Source of the DNA: Symsagittifera roscoffensis
Taxonomy: Eukaryota > Xenacoelomorpha > Acoela > Convolutidae
DNA length: 64,000 nt
Reading direction: 5' to 3'
Assembly: GCF_963678635.1 (NCBI RefSeq)
Contig: NC_087071.1
Coordinates: 5,719,624-5,783,623 of the forward strand
The notes beneath the pieces were generated by a model that made no database searches, had not been told where the DNA came from, and saw only the letters and a program-made list of their open reading frames with translations. A program made the translations under genes and the position numbers. Shown piece by piece: positions 19,143 through 32,249 of the stretch. How positions within the stretch are numbered: position 1 is the first letter of the stretch; every line of letters begins with the position of its first letter.

Positions 19143-19402
19143 AAATTTCTGCTGATAAAGATCTGAAAAACTACAAGTTAGAGATTTTTGCACCAAGAAA
19201 AATTAGTACAATTCAGAAGTATTTGCGAAGCATAAGAAGAGCACCAAGACTACGTTCGATAATGAAACTTGACGGCAAAGAACTTGAGACAGACAAAGAA
19301 AAATGCGATGCGTTTAATCAAGTCTTCTGTAGTTAATTTACGAAATCGGAACAAATAACCGAATTAAGTATCTTTGAAAAAGCAAAAAACAACCACATCG
19401 AG

Positions 19403-20968
19403 ATGAATAAAGACTGCATTGAGAAAAAAATGCTCGAACTAGACATGAATAAAGCAACAGGTCCAGATAATTTGGGAAATCTTGTCTACACAAACTTAGC
19501 GAAAACAGTATCAAAATCAGTCCTCCTAATTTTTCAAACTTTCTTGAAAAAAGGTATATTCCGAGAAACATGGAAAATAGGTGAAGTTGTCCCAATCTTC
19601 AAAGATGGGAACAAATGCGATATTAAAAGATACAGACCGATAAGTTTACTATGCTGCATCTCAAAAACTTTCAAAAAGGTTTTATTTTACTACATTTATG
19701 AAAGAGTGCGACATCATCTTCATAATTCGCAATATGGTTTTCGTAAAAAACGTTCAGCAATTATCCAACTCCTTGCTTACTTACATCAAGTATACCTAAA
19801 TTATGATGACCAAACGACCAAAAATATATCAGCGCTCTATCTAAATTTTGAAAAAGCTTTTGACTGCGTTCCGCATCAATTTTTAATGCATAAATTGAAG
19901 TGTTATGGTTTTGGAGGAAAAGTAATTCAACTAATAGCCTCTTACTTGTTTCTTCGAAAACAATATGTGCGAATAAACAAAGCAAAACCTAAGGTATGTT
20001 ACGTAACAAGTGGTGTCACTCAAGGTTCTCTTTTGGGACCATTACTTTTCATACTATATATAAACGACTTACCAGATAACTTGAATCTAGTTGACTCTTT
20101 TGGATATGCTGATGACTTTAAGATTATAGCAACAACTCAAGCAGAAATGAACTATGCCACTACGACAATTGAAAATTGGTGTAGTAAAAATCGAATGCGT
20201 CTAAATACCGGAAAATGTACTCTCGTTAATTTCAAAAACGAGCTGGAAGGCCAAAATAATGGAAGTATCCTAAAAATCGAAACTGAACAATAGGATCTAG
20301 GAATTTTAGTAACAACTACTCTCTCATGGAATGTGAATGCGTCTAAGCGTTGTCAGAAGTCGCTATCGGCTTTTTACTCACTAAAGCGTAACCTCTCTAA
20401 AAACTGTCCTATAACTTCTAAGCTAAATGCCTACACGGGATATGTAGTCCCAATTGTAGTTTATGACGCGTCAGTAACGCATTACTCGAAATCAAACCTC
20501 CGAGCAATTGAAAAGGTTCAGCGAACGGCGACCAAATGGATGCTTAACTCACATATCCCATATAAGTGTAGACAACAAAAATTAAGAATGCTACCGCTGT
20601 CTCTGTACATTGAAATGCACGACCTCCTTCTGTTCATTTCTATAGTTCGCAATAACTACGAAATTGACATTAACCAATATGCCGAAAACACCAAAAGCTC
20701 AACGAGACAAAGAGAAAGAATTGAATATCAAATACCGAAAACTCGCCTTAAGAAAACCAACTCAGACTTCTTCTTCATTAGATGCCCAGCACTTTTCAAT
20801 ATCATGATTCGACATACCTCAAAACAGTTAACTGACATACAGAAATCTGACATAGCGGAAATTTATAGGAAATCCTTCAAAAGATACTCAGAAATGGACA
20901 ACTTCACGTGGCGAATAATATGTCCATGTGGAAACTGTAACCCAAATGGAAAACTCAGAACTCATTAA
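19403..20968 (+). pseudogene. LINE ORF2, reverse transcriptase and C-terminal part
   Basis: The region from 19403 includes KATGPDNLGN, YRPISLL, YGFRKKRS, GVTQGSLLGPLLF and the catalytic FGYADD at 20098-20115, all in canonical order. TAG at 20291-20293 ends the frame, and the thumb/C-terminal part is open 20333-20968 in line with it, ending with a Cys-rich segment (WRIICPCGNC). The RT core itself has no inactivating change that I can see; only the breaks do. Confidence 0.9.
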
Positions 20969-21039
20969 CACTAAAACTACATTTTGGGTGCAAACCCATG
21001 GAATGACAACCCTAAAGCCTGTTCTACTACTACTACAAT

Positions 21040-22063
21040 CTCTAAATTCTCTATTCTCTAATTGTGAAGTTTATTTTAATAATACATTGGTTTACAACGC
21101 CAATGGGTTATATCCTCATAAAGCACAAATATCGAACGAATTCAACTCGTCGGCAGTGAGTAATGAAGGAATACTTGCTCGTAAAGGGTATAGTTTTGAA
21201 GAATACCCGGAAGCATTTGATATGTATCCGTTCACTGATAAAGTAAATTCTTTAGGATCAGGGATTATGTTTTCACTTTATGGCAGGCTAGCCATTGACT
21301 TGTTTACTTGTAAAAAAGTATTACAGCCAAAACCCAAAGTTCGAGTTAAATTAATTCGAGCAAGACCTAATTTTTACATGCTGTCTGATAATCCAAATGT
21401 TATTCTGAAAACTGTTGATTGTTCACTGTTTACAAGATGAGTTTTAGTAGCTGAACCTAATCATTAATATTTGCAATGGAATCTGGAAAGGGAATCTGCT
21501 CATTACAATTACATGGAAACTATAGCAAGAACCTTTATCATTCCATCTCGTCAAAACCAGTTTATTCAGGAAAATGTTTTCAATAATGCCCCAATTAGAA
21601 GAATAGCTGCTGCAATGAATACAAATTTGGCTGTTGCAGGATCTTTTCATGAAAACCCTTTCAATTATCGACAATTTCATTTGAGAGAGCTTAGAATTTT
21701 TCGGGCGAAAGAGCAATTTTTTTATTAGATACAACTTCTCCTTGTCATCCCTATGTTACAACAATGAAAGCATTGCAGTTTAACGAAGATTTTCCAGCTC
21801 TTCCTTTGGAAGATTTTCAAAATAACTATATTCTAGTTTTCGACTTGACTTCACTACAGGATGCAGCTGAACACCTGCATTATCAAGAACTTAGTGGAGA
21901 AAGCTTGAGATTAGAAATGTTTTTCCAATTTCCCTTGGAGCAAGTAACGGAAGTGATAGTCTTGGAAGAAAGATTTTCAAACGTTCAGTTTGACCAATTC
22001 GGAACAGTTGCTAAAACGTTTAATTTTGTTGAGTTTTCAGGTTCCTATAGAAAAATATTGTAA
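21040..22063 (+). pseudogene. Polinton major capsid protein, C-terminal part
   Basis: This continues the capsid gene after the LINE: NSLFSNCEVYFNN, YPHKAQISNEF, LIRARPNFYM, CSLFTR. It has stops near 21438-21440 and 21465, a second block open 21471-21728 (TIARTFIIPSRQNQ, NPFNYRQFHLREL) and a third 21764-22063. At least two stops and one frameshift are visible. The similarity to the Polinton double jelly-roll capsid is strong throughout. Confidence 0.85.
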
Positions 22064-22368
22064 CTTTTTTGGGACTTTTCTTTGTTATTATCTCTGTACT
22101 ATATATTTTGTTTTTCTTCAGACCTAAAGCTTCAGAAAACCTAGAGAAGGAAAGCTGTTTAGTTGAAAACCCGAGACACTTCTTCAACCTAGACTGTTAA
22201 ATAGTGTTCAATAAGCTTTGCCCATTGCATAAGGCTTGTGTATGGGACTTTGTTGATTCAATTCCTAAATGTATCTAAGTCATTATTCTTTCTCTTTTTT
22301 TAATCCTAAAGTACACTATCAAACTATCAATTTCTTTTTTAGCTGTGAAACAGCCTACAATTGCAAAG

Positions 22369-22754
22369 ATGGATATTTTTTCATTTTTGCAAATTTTTGA
22401 AAGAATTCCAGAGCTCAGGTTCAAGTACATGGGATCATACCATTCTGATACAGTACCTCAACTAACAAAATACTCTTTTGCAATTATTAACTCAGCCCCA
22501 ATCAATGATATAGGTGAACACTGGATTATGATTGCTCGACTGGATAAAAGCTACTACTTTGCTGATTCTTTTGGAAGAAAGAGATCAACTTACCCTTTTT
22601 TGACAGAAAAAGTATCGACGAATGGTTCCTCGAAAGCTACAAAAGACTGATCAATTACGCAATTTCAGCATTTCTTCTTTTTAAATTCTTCCAGAAGAAC
22701 TTGAATAACGTTCATGATAAGTATGTTTTGAATTTTATCAGTAATTTTATGTAA
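22369..22754 (+). pseudogene. Polinton adenain-like cysteine protease, apparently lacking its catalytic Cys
   Basis: An ATG at 22369 opens MDIFSFLQIFERIPELRF. Motif GEHWIMIA carries the catalytic His and YFADSFG the Asp/Asn of the adenovirus-type protease, which would process capsid proteins. A frameshift near 22610 follows. The C-terminal helix region (AISAFLLFKFFQKN) runs to TAA at 22752-22754, but the Gln..Cys-Gly block normally just before that helix is not present, which suggests a small deletion. Confidence 0.7.
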
Positions 22755-23017
22755 AAGTGCATTTTTTAAATGTAAGTGTAAATTTTTGCAGTAATTTTAC
22801 TATACGATGTAGTGAATTGTTTGATTATTTATGTAATTTAACTTTTTAAATTCCTTAATTTTTCTTATGAAAAGCATCTTAGCAACTAACCCTTTGATGA
22901 AATACGGAGAATGATGGTGGAATTTGGATGTTGTTGTCCCCCAATTGAAAGAATTAAGGATAGAGTAGATAAATTTACGAAAATTGTAACTAACTTCTAG
23001 TAAATTGTACAATTTTC

Positions 23018-23114
23018 TTAAAAGTTTACTCTGAGAAAGATGGAAAAATTATTGAACAGAAATCTCACACCCAAAAAAAATAAGATACTATATTTTTCTC
23101 AGTGTAAACTTTAA
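23018..23114. mobile_element. Small inverted-repeat element, possible TTAA-type MITE
   Basis: AAAGTTTACTCTGAGAAA at 23021-23038 matches the reverse complement of TTTCTCAGTGTAAACTTT ending at 23112, with one mismatch. TTAA occurs at both outer borders, as for piggyBac-type insertions. The length is about 95 bp. No second copy was seen in the window. Confidence 0.4.
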
Positions 23115-24210
23115 CTGTGGCAGAGCAATTGATAAATTTGGATGATCATTTTTTAGAAAGTTTGGAAATTTCAAAGAATTTTTTAAAAATTAAAGACAAA
23201 GCGATAAAAGAGAACTGAAATGAATCGTAGCAAGAAATATGACAGAAAAATTAAACCAGTTGAGGTAAAAGAAAAGAACAAGATAGAAACATCTGATTGG
23301 TCGAAACTTAAAAAAATTTTAAATAATTTAATCTTAGTTCCAATGAAAAGTTCATGCAATTTTGATTGGATGTATTTCAATTTTTTATATAAGTTTAAGA
23401 TTTTAATCTCTCGAGAGAGTAATTCACGCTTCAATAACGCTGTGGGGAACTGCTAATATGCATCTGTCATATAATAGTGAGACATTTATGTGAAAAAAGA
23501 TAAAATAAGTCATAAAATTAAAAAATGTAATGAACTGTCATCCGTTCTCCAGATAACCTGGGGAAAAAAGATTAAGTGGGATATAAAAGTAACCAAACGT
23601 GAGGAGCTGTCAAGGTTCGCCTGATATACCTTGGAGTGGAATTATTAACCTGTCAAAGATAATTCCCTCTTGACAATTTTCCCAAGATAACCTGAGGGAT
23701 TATAAATAAGATGAAATAAGAATTTAAAAGATTCTTTCGAGAAAAAAATTATTCGGTGATATGTTAGTTTATGATCCCATACTCTAAATCGAAACCTAAT
23801 TTTTTTCGAAACTTACTATCTAAAACTTACTATCCAAGTTTTTTTTTCGATTTTCTAATATAAAATTGTTTTTTCAAGATAAAAATGTTTTTGCAAGTAA
23901 AACTTGAAAAAATTTTAAAAAAGTTTCTGAAACTTACCTTCTGAAACTTACCATACGGAATTTTTGTAAGAAAAGATAGCCCTTACATGTCACAAATCGT
24001 AGAATTTGGCTAAGAAACGCGAGTATCGGCAAAATCGAGCTCAAAAAATTCGGGCGCCAAAAATTTTCTGAAACTTACCATCTTACCATCTGAAACCTAC
24101 CATCTTAAAACATTGGGAAACCTATTCCCTATCTTAATACATTGGGAAGTCTATAGCCTATGTTAAAACATAGGGTGCTGAACGGATACTCTATAGCCTA
24201 TGTTAATACA
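23115..24210. repeat. Spacer with degenerate short repeats (AAACTTACCATC; CTATAGCCTATGTTAATACAT)
   Basis: There is no coding frame. Between 23797 and 24110 the word GAAACTTAC(C/T)ATC recurs about eight times. From about 24100 to 24210 a unit of about 40 bp (CTATAGCCTATGTTAATACAT and variants) is repeated two to three times. A poly-C run follows at 24229-24243. Confidence 0.5.
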
Positions 24211-24243
24211 TGGGGGTCAGCATCCAATACCCCCCCCCCCCCC

Positions 24244-26421
24244 GATCGCCTCACCCTTCTACTACTATTGGCATTAGAGTAAGAAGTTGCACGAATCTAT
24301 CTGGTTTAAGGTGCACACTATCCAAAAGACTATATGAGAAGGCTACACCGGACTTGAACGCATATGGTGCGACCAACGAGTTCTACCAGTAACTTAGTTG
24401 TAGAAACCAACAGACAACCCAGTAAAATAATTTCGCATTTCCACATCTCAATAAGCCTAAAAGCCGAGCTAAATTTAACATGAACTTGCATCACAAAACA
24501 AAGAAAACCTAAAATGCATAGCAAAACAAAAACAAGCAGGAACGTTTACAACTGACAAATGAACAATTTGCGCAGTAAATACTAATACTTTTTACTTAGT
24601 TACCATAAATTGAGTTTGAGAGCAGTACGCATCTTTCAATAGAGGATTTAAGATAGCAGCCACAAAATATCAATGACAGTTTTTTTTCAGAATTTAGCAA
24701 AGTTATTACTTCAAATTTGCATCAAACTTTCATCCTAACACTTTTTTGTATATCAAATATAGAAAATGAACAAACAAAACTAATCCACAATTGTGACAAT
24801 AAGGACTCCGATGCGATCTCGTAGTAGCACCACATCTACAAAGAGTAGCTTATATTAGGTCCAAAAACACTGGCAGACAAAGACTCACTTGTAAACAAAA
24901 AAAATTTCGAAAAAACTGAAACAAAAATTTCTGAATCAGTTACAACAAAAAACTTCAGCTCCTCTAAACACCAATAACAACACAACAAACTGAGGAAAAC
25001 CATTTTCTTACTTCAAACAATCAACAGCATCATCTCTAATAAGTAAAAGAAGAACAAAAAACATATAAAGAAAACCACCTCCGAACATATAACTGGAATT
25101 AACTTAGGATACCTTGAACATTATACAATAACATTTAATATCATTTCAAAAAAAAATTAAAAATATGACAAAATTTTTGAGATTGAGTCTATCCTACTTT
25201 TTGTCATAGATTGAGATGAAATACAAGTACATTTTTGCATCAATCTCATAACCACCTTATTTTTACACAATCCATAGCTTATGCAAACAAGAATTTCCAG
25301 ATATAAAAGTAAAAAGGCAGATAATTGACCACTACTTACCAAATCTGTTCACAATTTGGAATGCTCACAATTTAAATCCTACCACCAGCTCTGAAAATGG
25401 TACTACATCGCATAAACCACAAACAAAAGACATAGACATAAGTTTTTCAAAAGGTTTCACAGAGTACACTAGAAAATCAAAACATAAAAAGTCAATAAGA
25501 GCAAACTCAATTTTCTCAAATTATGTTTTTGCTATACCTTATAGTTATGATTCGATCCTAGTTTCGTAGGAAAAAACTTATGTTTTACAGCTACAAACAA
25601 CATGGAAAGGAAAAAAAAGTAAAATGTCTAGTTTCAAATTTTAAGATGCAATCTGAGAAACCCTCAACGACACTGACATATCCGCAGGAAAAAAAATTGT
25701 GTTCAAAGATTTTAAGATTAGTAGAAAACCAGATACAACACAACAAAGCATCTTACAATTACAGCACCAGGAAAGAAAAAAGTATGCCGCTCCAGCAACC
25801 AAGTTTACAATCATTAGCGAAACCAATTCCCGTAGGTAAAATATACCTTTATAATCACAAACATATAGACCTATAACCAAAAACAATTTTTAAATAGAAA
25901 ACACCAAAAAAGTCAGTTTTCATTTCATAATTTTGATTTTTTCGAAAATAATAATCACTTAGCGAATCAGGCCCAAACAAAATTTCACAATCTCTGGATC
26001 ATATCCATTATCAACAAAACCGAAAGATTAGATACAAAATCAGTCAGCTTTCACAAAAAGCGACCATTCAAACACTTCAATCCAAAAAATATCCAATTTT
26101 CCCAGTAAACACAAACTGGACCAAAAAATCAAAACTATTTCTCAAAAGATGAGAAGTTTTTTAATGAAAATCACTAACCATTACCTGACTTTCCATAATG
26201 AAAAATCGATGGTACGAAAAAGAACAACCATTTTTAAGCTGTTTTTAGATTCCTAAAAACCGAACAAAAAAAAACTAACCACCCAAAAAATTAATTTCTC
26301 CATTTTGCAGTAAGTTCGAGTCTAAATGTGGGCGTAAAAAATTGTTTCAACATCGAGTCTTTTTCATTTTTTTTTGCTTGCAAACTTTTTAAAAGCCTAT
26401 AAAACCTAAACACACTACAAC
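24244..26421. other. Gene-free AT-rich sequence
   Basis: No reading frame here has coding character or recognisable motifs; the longest, near 25580-25876, is low complexity. I see no RNA gene. Confidence 0.4.
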
Positions 26422-26836
26422 CAGTAACGGATTTAGGTGGGAACGGGGGGCGGACGCTCCCCCCTCTTTTCAGAGAACCGACCCCCTGCCGACCCAAAGG
26501 GCCCCCTTTTGTACTATTTTGAGATATCCATTTTTAACTGAATGACCTAAAATTTTTCTAATGACGCCTTTAGCGCACATCTATACTCATTTTAAGGGAG
26601 AGCGCGTGCCAAATAAAAGCAATTTTTGGTCGAAATTTTCCAAAAAGTGCCTGTTTTTGGCCTGTTTTTGAAAAAATTTCATAAGGCACAGAAATTTTGG
26701 CCAAAACAGGATCTTTGTAGTGCTTTGGGAGAGCTCAGAATATCAATTTGGTCGATAAAAAAAAAAGGTCGACAAAATTTTCCTTTTTTTGAAAATCCGC
26801 ACCACCCCCCAACCCCTCGAGAAATTCATAGATAAT
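26422..26836 (-). mobile_element. Diverged copy of the hAT-like MITE
   Basis: The left end CAGTAACGGATTTAGG and the stretch CCCCCTGCCGACCCAAAGGG match the minus-strand sequence of the copy at 51385-51776. The right part (AATCCGCACC..CCCCTCGAGAAA) matches its other end. The outer terminal bases have diverged and no target duplication is left. Confidence 0.6.
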
Positions 26837-27219
26837 TTAGCTATTATGATATACCTAATAAAAGCACCTGTTGAGAAGAAATCAACCCCCAGTTATCCCA
26901 GAAACTAAAGGGACTTACCACATACAGTTCAGAAAGGAAACCAAACCGAATAATGTGACCAAAATCGTGTGGATTCGGAGGTGCTTCTCGGAACTCCTTG
27001 TCATAATAGAGAAGAGTTTGATTTCCACCCATGGCTGGTTTGAAGAAAAATGTTGTATCCTTCAGCTTTTTTCAGCCACAATCAGAGAAAGTTTTCGATG
27101 ATTCAGCAGTTCAGTTGAACAACACAATCAGAGAATTTTGTACCTTGATGAGGCGATCTATTTTTTTCCCTATAAAATAATTTTTTTTATCTACTTGTTT
27201 TGTTTATTTGTTTTTTTGG

Positions 27220-28070
27220 AGATCTAACACCGCGGAAAAATTTTTAAAAAAGGAAAAAAAACTTCGAAGAAAAAAATCACAAAAAAAAACTTTTTTTAAA
27301 TCCATTATAATCGATTATAAATTATTATAATCCGTATTGTTTGTCCATTTTGTCTTCGAAGCTGCATCTAACTTGCTTAAATTTTATGCTTTTTGTAGTA
27401 GACATTGGTTCCTATGAGAAATGAGAAAAATGTTTTTAAAGGTTTCCAATCAGTTCAGATTTGTTAGGCTTTTTTTTTTTCATTTCTTACCCATAAGACT
27501 TCTTCGTCTGTTTTCCGTTCAATTCAAATTTAAAAGTTTTTTTTCATTTCTTCCCTTTATAGTCGTTTTGTGATGCTTGTTTTGAGTTTTTTTAACCACC
27601 AAAATATCAGCAAATTGGTTTAGTTTCATGACTGATTCGGAAGAATTTTTTTAATCTACCGCGGGAACCTTTCCACTAATATGAAAGGAGCTCTTTGAAA
27701 CTTTTGTTTCATGGTAACACTTTGTGTTCAGATGAACCAAAGTGATCGAAAGATCTCCTTTTTAGAGATTTCCTTATTGACACAAAAATAATAACCCACA
27801 AGATATACTTCGAATATAGTTTTGAATTGACAAAACTTTTTGCAAAATAGGAGATTATAATTGATTATAATCGATTACAATAGCTTTTAAGAATTTTTGT
27901 AAGAACTTCAATAATTATAATTGATTATAAGAGATTATTATGTTCTGAAAAAATCACGATTATAATCAATTATAAATCCTTTAAACAGCTTTTTTTGGTA
28001 ATTATAACCAATTATAATTGTCAAAAAATCATCAAAATTTTCCATTATAATCGATTACTTACGATGACAC
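27220..28070. repeat. Dispersed repeat rich in TTATAATCGATTATAA, copy 1
   Basis: Many ATTATAATCGATTATAAT-type words surround a conserved middle part near 27660-27770 (CCGCGGGAACC.., TTTTGTTTCATGGTAACACT). The same sequence occurs in reverse complement at about 45050-45900. The terminal words are self-complementary. Confidence 0.6.
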
Positions 28071-28079
28071 TTGGATACA

Positions 28080-29970
28080 GGTCCCTTTTCCCTTTTAAAA
28101 CTGATAAACCTGCTGGGCTATTAAATATTTTAAAAACTATGTTCATTTCCCGGGTCTAAAAAAGTACCCGTCATATATATTTCATACTTTAGCTTAAAAG
28201 GTGTCAACAAAATTTCGAAGAATTTTCTCTTGTTTTGGCATTAAAGTCGGTGCATCGTACTAACTTTGAAAAACTTGTAAAAAAAGCTAATCATACAATT
28301 TCCAAATACGGAAAATGATTGACTAATTTTTTGATAGCGACAATAAAAAAATTGTTTCCAGTGTTTTTGAAATTCAAGTAATTTCGTAATTCGTAATTGA
28401 GGGGCAAGGGAATAATATGGGAAGAGATTAATTTCGGGAGAAAGGTGAACGTAAACGGCGAAAGTGAGTGCCCGCAATATTTTTTTATTTTGTTTTGAAC
28501 CGCAAAAAAAATCAATGTTTGCATACGTGTACAACGTAGTCTTGGATACACTAATATTGGATTTTTTCCCTTTTGACCTAATATTTTTTTTCAAAAACGC
28601 TTAAAACTCCTCTTTCTTTTGTTCTGCATGTTTTTGTTTGCAAAGGTCAATGTATGGTAAATCAAAAGTTCAATTTTTAAGCATAAGCTAATTTTGTTTA
28701 AAAATTGAAAAAGTTAAAAATTTGATAATTTCGTTATAAAATCTGACAAAGAGGCAAACCATTGATGATGAGTGCTTGTGAATGACCGCAAGAAATCTTT
28801 TACACAGATGTTAAGGAATATAAAATGACATGATACCTGGACATTTAGACGAGTTTATGTGGCGCGAGAATTATGAAAAAACTCATAATAAGGATTTTTT
28901 TGACTTACACTAACACTATTGAGGGACCAAATAAATACAATGAACTAAATTTCACATTAATTTGCCAAAAGCGAAATTACTTCAATCGATTTTAAAATGT
29001 CGAACATTCCGGGCTCTGTCCTGATACGAGCAGTCTTTTTCATAAATGGTTCTGTCACACATCTACAAAAAACGATACCCTAAAAAATTGCTCAAACTAG
29101 AAATAACAAGTGAAACACTTTTGGTGTCCCTATTAATTAGTCCCCATTAGAGAAAAGTACTAATTTCTAAAAAAGAGTTCCTTAACAAAGAATTTTAGTA
29201 TTATTGTAACTTTTGACGGTACAAGATGTTGTCTGTTTTTATTTGTAGCATTAAATGAACGAGAAAAACTTATACTTAGACAAACTATGTGACATTTTTT
29301 CTCGATACCGAAAATTTTTAGGCATATGTGAACGGAATTTTTATCCGTGAAATCAGAGCATCAAGAGGTACTGGCATAGTTTTTCGGATTGGTTTTTGAA
29401 GAGAACCCGCTGATCAAAAATTTCCGAGAAATCTAGTGAAAAAAAATTTCAAAATGTCAAAAAACCGCAGAATGTTGCCAAACTGTGCTATGAGATGAAG
29501 CCCATTTTAATTTTGAGTGGTCTGGCGGTGAAAAATTAGGCAAAATAAGTTGAGCATTCCATTCTCAGGGTTCTTCCGCGTGCGTCATTGGAATTTAAAC
29601 AGTTTGCCTCATACCCAACGCACCTTTGTTAAAACTGAAAGCGAGTTCGCCTCAAGTATATCAAAGCAGTTTTCGCCCGTCCTATTTTTGATTTCGTTGC
29701 GTGATACTAATGTTAAGTGATCACATCAAGTGTTTTTAGTGGTTTAAATTGATTTTTTTATCCTCAGTTTTTCTCGGTATAGGTGTGTGTGTGTGTGTTG
29801 GAATTCAACCGACCTCATTATTTTCCAAACCCATTGGTTTTTAGCCGTAACCTCGCAATATTTAGGTCCCGTAAGTGTATGGTATTCTTTCTAGGAGCTA
29901 GTTCCTTGGATCATACGCTTCACAGTTTTTCCGCAACAGAACTTAGGTTATAGAGTGAAGTTTAGTTTCA
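28080..29970. other. Gene-free sequence before the BEL/Pao element
   Basis: No supported gene is visible. At 29005-29042 there is a fragment (CTGTCCTGATACGAGCAGT) of the CTGCTCGTATCAGGG element described at 54.5 and 59.2 kb. A GT microsatellite lies at about 29783-29799. The 5' LTR of the following retroelement should lie at the right end of this stretch, but I could not match it to a 3' LTR. Confidence 0.4.
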
Positions 29971-31329
29971 ACTGTTTTTCTGTTTGATGATCGTCGTCAA
30001 AGACTTCATCTATAAGGGTAAGGCTAGGGGACAGGTACTAATTGAGGACTACAAAGAGCTTAAAGAACCGCCTATAGTCGAGATGAAATTTTTTTTCCTT
30101 CTTAGGCGTTATAGAGCTAGTTTTGTCTCAACATCCTTAATATACAAAAAAAGCGTGAACCGTAAAGGCTTACCACTTAAAGCTGAGAAAGCTATAAAAA
30201 CAACGTTTCAGGCAGAGACTTTGATGCGTCAAATTACTACATCTTGCAAACTAATGTTGACAGAATAATGTTGATTTGATTAAGTATTAATACAAAGTCT
30301 TTTTTTAAAAACTGTTTCCTACTGAGTAAGCATCCGTAAAATAGGCATTTTTTGAAAACAGGGACAAAAATTTCCAAAAAGAAGATACGCAAGTTGTTCA
30401 AATCCCGTCTAAATTTAGAAATTGATATGCTCAAAGGTCACTCATCAAAACTTGAGTACTTTGAGAATTATAGTCGCACAGCTTAAATCAAAAATTGATA
30501 ACGCTGCCTTGATCGTAAGATTACTGTGTGAAAAACTCTTGCCCTGAGTGAGCCATTAATTATGTTAGTGGGAAAAGGGAAAATCTTGAAAGAAATTGTT
30601 GAGGAGCAAGATCTTTGGCTTGAGATTGTAAATTAATTGAAATATGAAGTAATGCATGAAGGTCAGAGTTAAAAGATGATCTGGAACCCTTGACAGCCCC
30701 AGCACCTGGCATTTAGGAAGCAAGGGTTCTTCAAAAGAAACCAGTACTGAGACATCTTCATGCGAGCACAAAACAAGGTATTCAGAAGCACGAGTACCTT
30801 GAAAAAAGTCTATTAAAACGGGTCTTTAATAAGACTGAGGAAAGAAGAAAACTTGAGTCACATTAGTCTGATAACTCTGCTTTTACTCGTCATACGTCGA
30901 TTTTTCACACTATGTCATCAAGCGAAAAATGAGGTGAAAAAAATTTGGTAAAGCGACGTCACGAGGAGTTGTGCGGCCAGTACCAAGCATCGATAAGTCT
31001 TAAAGAGGAGTAGAGTTGTCTCAAGTTTGAACAATTTTGTGTGGAACATGGCAACTACAACTTCAATCGTCACGCCTGTTACCTATTGTGATTCTGAAAA
31101 CGATTTTTCAAATGTGGCAACTGTTTTCCCACAGTGTAATACAGCCGTCCCGTATACTAGTGATGGGACTGTGTTTTTTTATACTCCGTCAGTTGATCCT
31201 GAACATGGTCCACGTTATCCTTCAAACAACGAAGACTATGCAACGTCTCCTGATAACCCGAACCAAATTTTTTTTATCGGATTGACCTCTCTTTGCTTGT
31301 GAATTGGCGGAATTAATAGAGAAAAGCCG

Positions 31330-32160
31330 CAAAGGTCATCTTCCTGAAGTTAGCCTTGCTCGACGGCAATTCGTTAAACTGGCATCATTGGTTTGGTCAT
31401 TTTAAATCAATCGTTGATTCCGCTGCTCTCAAATATTTTATGAAACAGACATACTCAAAAACAATCGCCACGGGCAAAAAAAAACGCAACTGCCGAGTTT
31501 ATTTAGAGTGGCTTATGTAAAAAATTGCACTGGCACCTTGCAACGGAAAATTGGGAACTACAGGAAATTGATGGCGCGTCTCTTAATAATCTCAGGACTT
31601 TTACACCATTTAATTTTCTTTAATTATTTTTTTTAGTTTCTCCTTTGCCAAATCTTGCCTGGTAGTATTTTTAAATCATTGTAAGTCGAAGATGATCTAA
31701 AAATGGTTAATCTGTTAACAAAGTAGCTAGTAAGCTTCGGCCTGACCTCAAGGAAGCTTGGTCCATCCAAACTATTAGGCATAATTGCAGCTTCCAACAG
31801 GTTTCAATCATTTTAGCTGGCTGAAAAAAAGGGCCGAGAGGTAAGAGAGATTATAAGTTAAAGTCCAACGCAAAAAGTGAGGACAGGGTTAAGCCAAAAA
31901 CAACCAAAGCTTTTGCTGCCAATACCAAGGTACTTAGTAAGGTACAGAACAAAACCAATTTTCCGCCGTGCTTTTTGGGCGAGGGTAATCATGCATGTAA
32001 GAACTGTGCTGTTTTTTTTTCAGGAAAAGATTGCTACTTAACGAGAAAAATACATAGCTGAACATAAACATCGCATCGCTTCACTTGGTGGAAATCATAT
32101 TTTCAGACATTGTTCTAGGACAAAGAATGCCAGAAGCCATGTTTTGATAGATCACACAGT
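31330..32160 (+). pseudogene. BEL/Pao gag remnant with zinc knuckles
   Basis: At 31365-31440 a frame reads LNWHHWFGHFKSIVDSAALK, the conserved gag core around an aromatic W..W..F pattern. At about 31970-32130 Cys/His knuckle remnants appear (CFLGEGNHACKNC; GGNHIFRHC). Between and around these are stops and frameshifts. Confidence 0.6.
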
Positions 32161-32249
32161 TCTTGCTCCATGGAGCCATTAAAAAAATTTCCACGGAAGG
32201 AAAGTTCGAGTGATTCGAATAAGGCTGAATCAAATAAGTCAATAGAGAT

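Larger units (their letters stand above)
17230..21037 (+). mobile_element. Non-LTR retrotransposon (LINE, CR1/Jockey-like) inserted in the capsid gene
   Basis: The element has a 5' leader (17230-17368), ORF1, an endonuclease/reverse transcriptase ORF2 and a short 3' UTR ending in CTACTACTACTAC, a simple repeat tail of the kind seen in several LINE clades. The short word ACAATCT occurs at both borders (17220-17226 and about 21038), a possible target site duplication. Capsid coding resumes directly after it. Both ORFs have stops and frameshifts, so the copy is dead, but it appears full length. Confidence 0.8.

Noticed and set aside
22740-23120. Right terminal inverted repeat of the Polinton
   Set aside because: The left end is outside the window, so a terminal repeat cannot be matched; the inverted repeat at 23018 is short and self-contained.
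25580-25876. Plus-strand 98-codon frame
   Set aside because: Low-complexity Lys/Ser/Gln content, no motif and no splice or promoter context.
28241-28594. Overlapping minus-strand frames of 117 and 86 codons
   Set aside because: Phe/Ser/Lys-rich translations of AT-rich DNA with no recognisable feature.
29760-29980. 5' LTR of the BEL/Pao element
   Set aside because: No sequence here matches the start expected after the purine tract at 35826.
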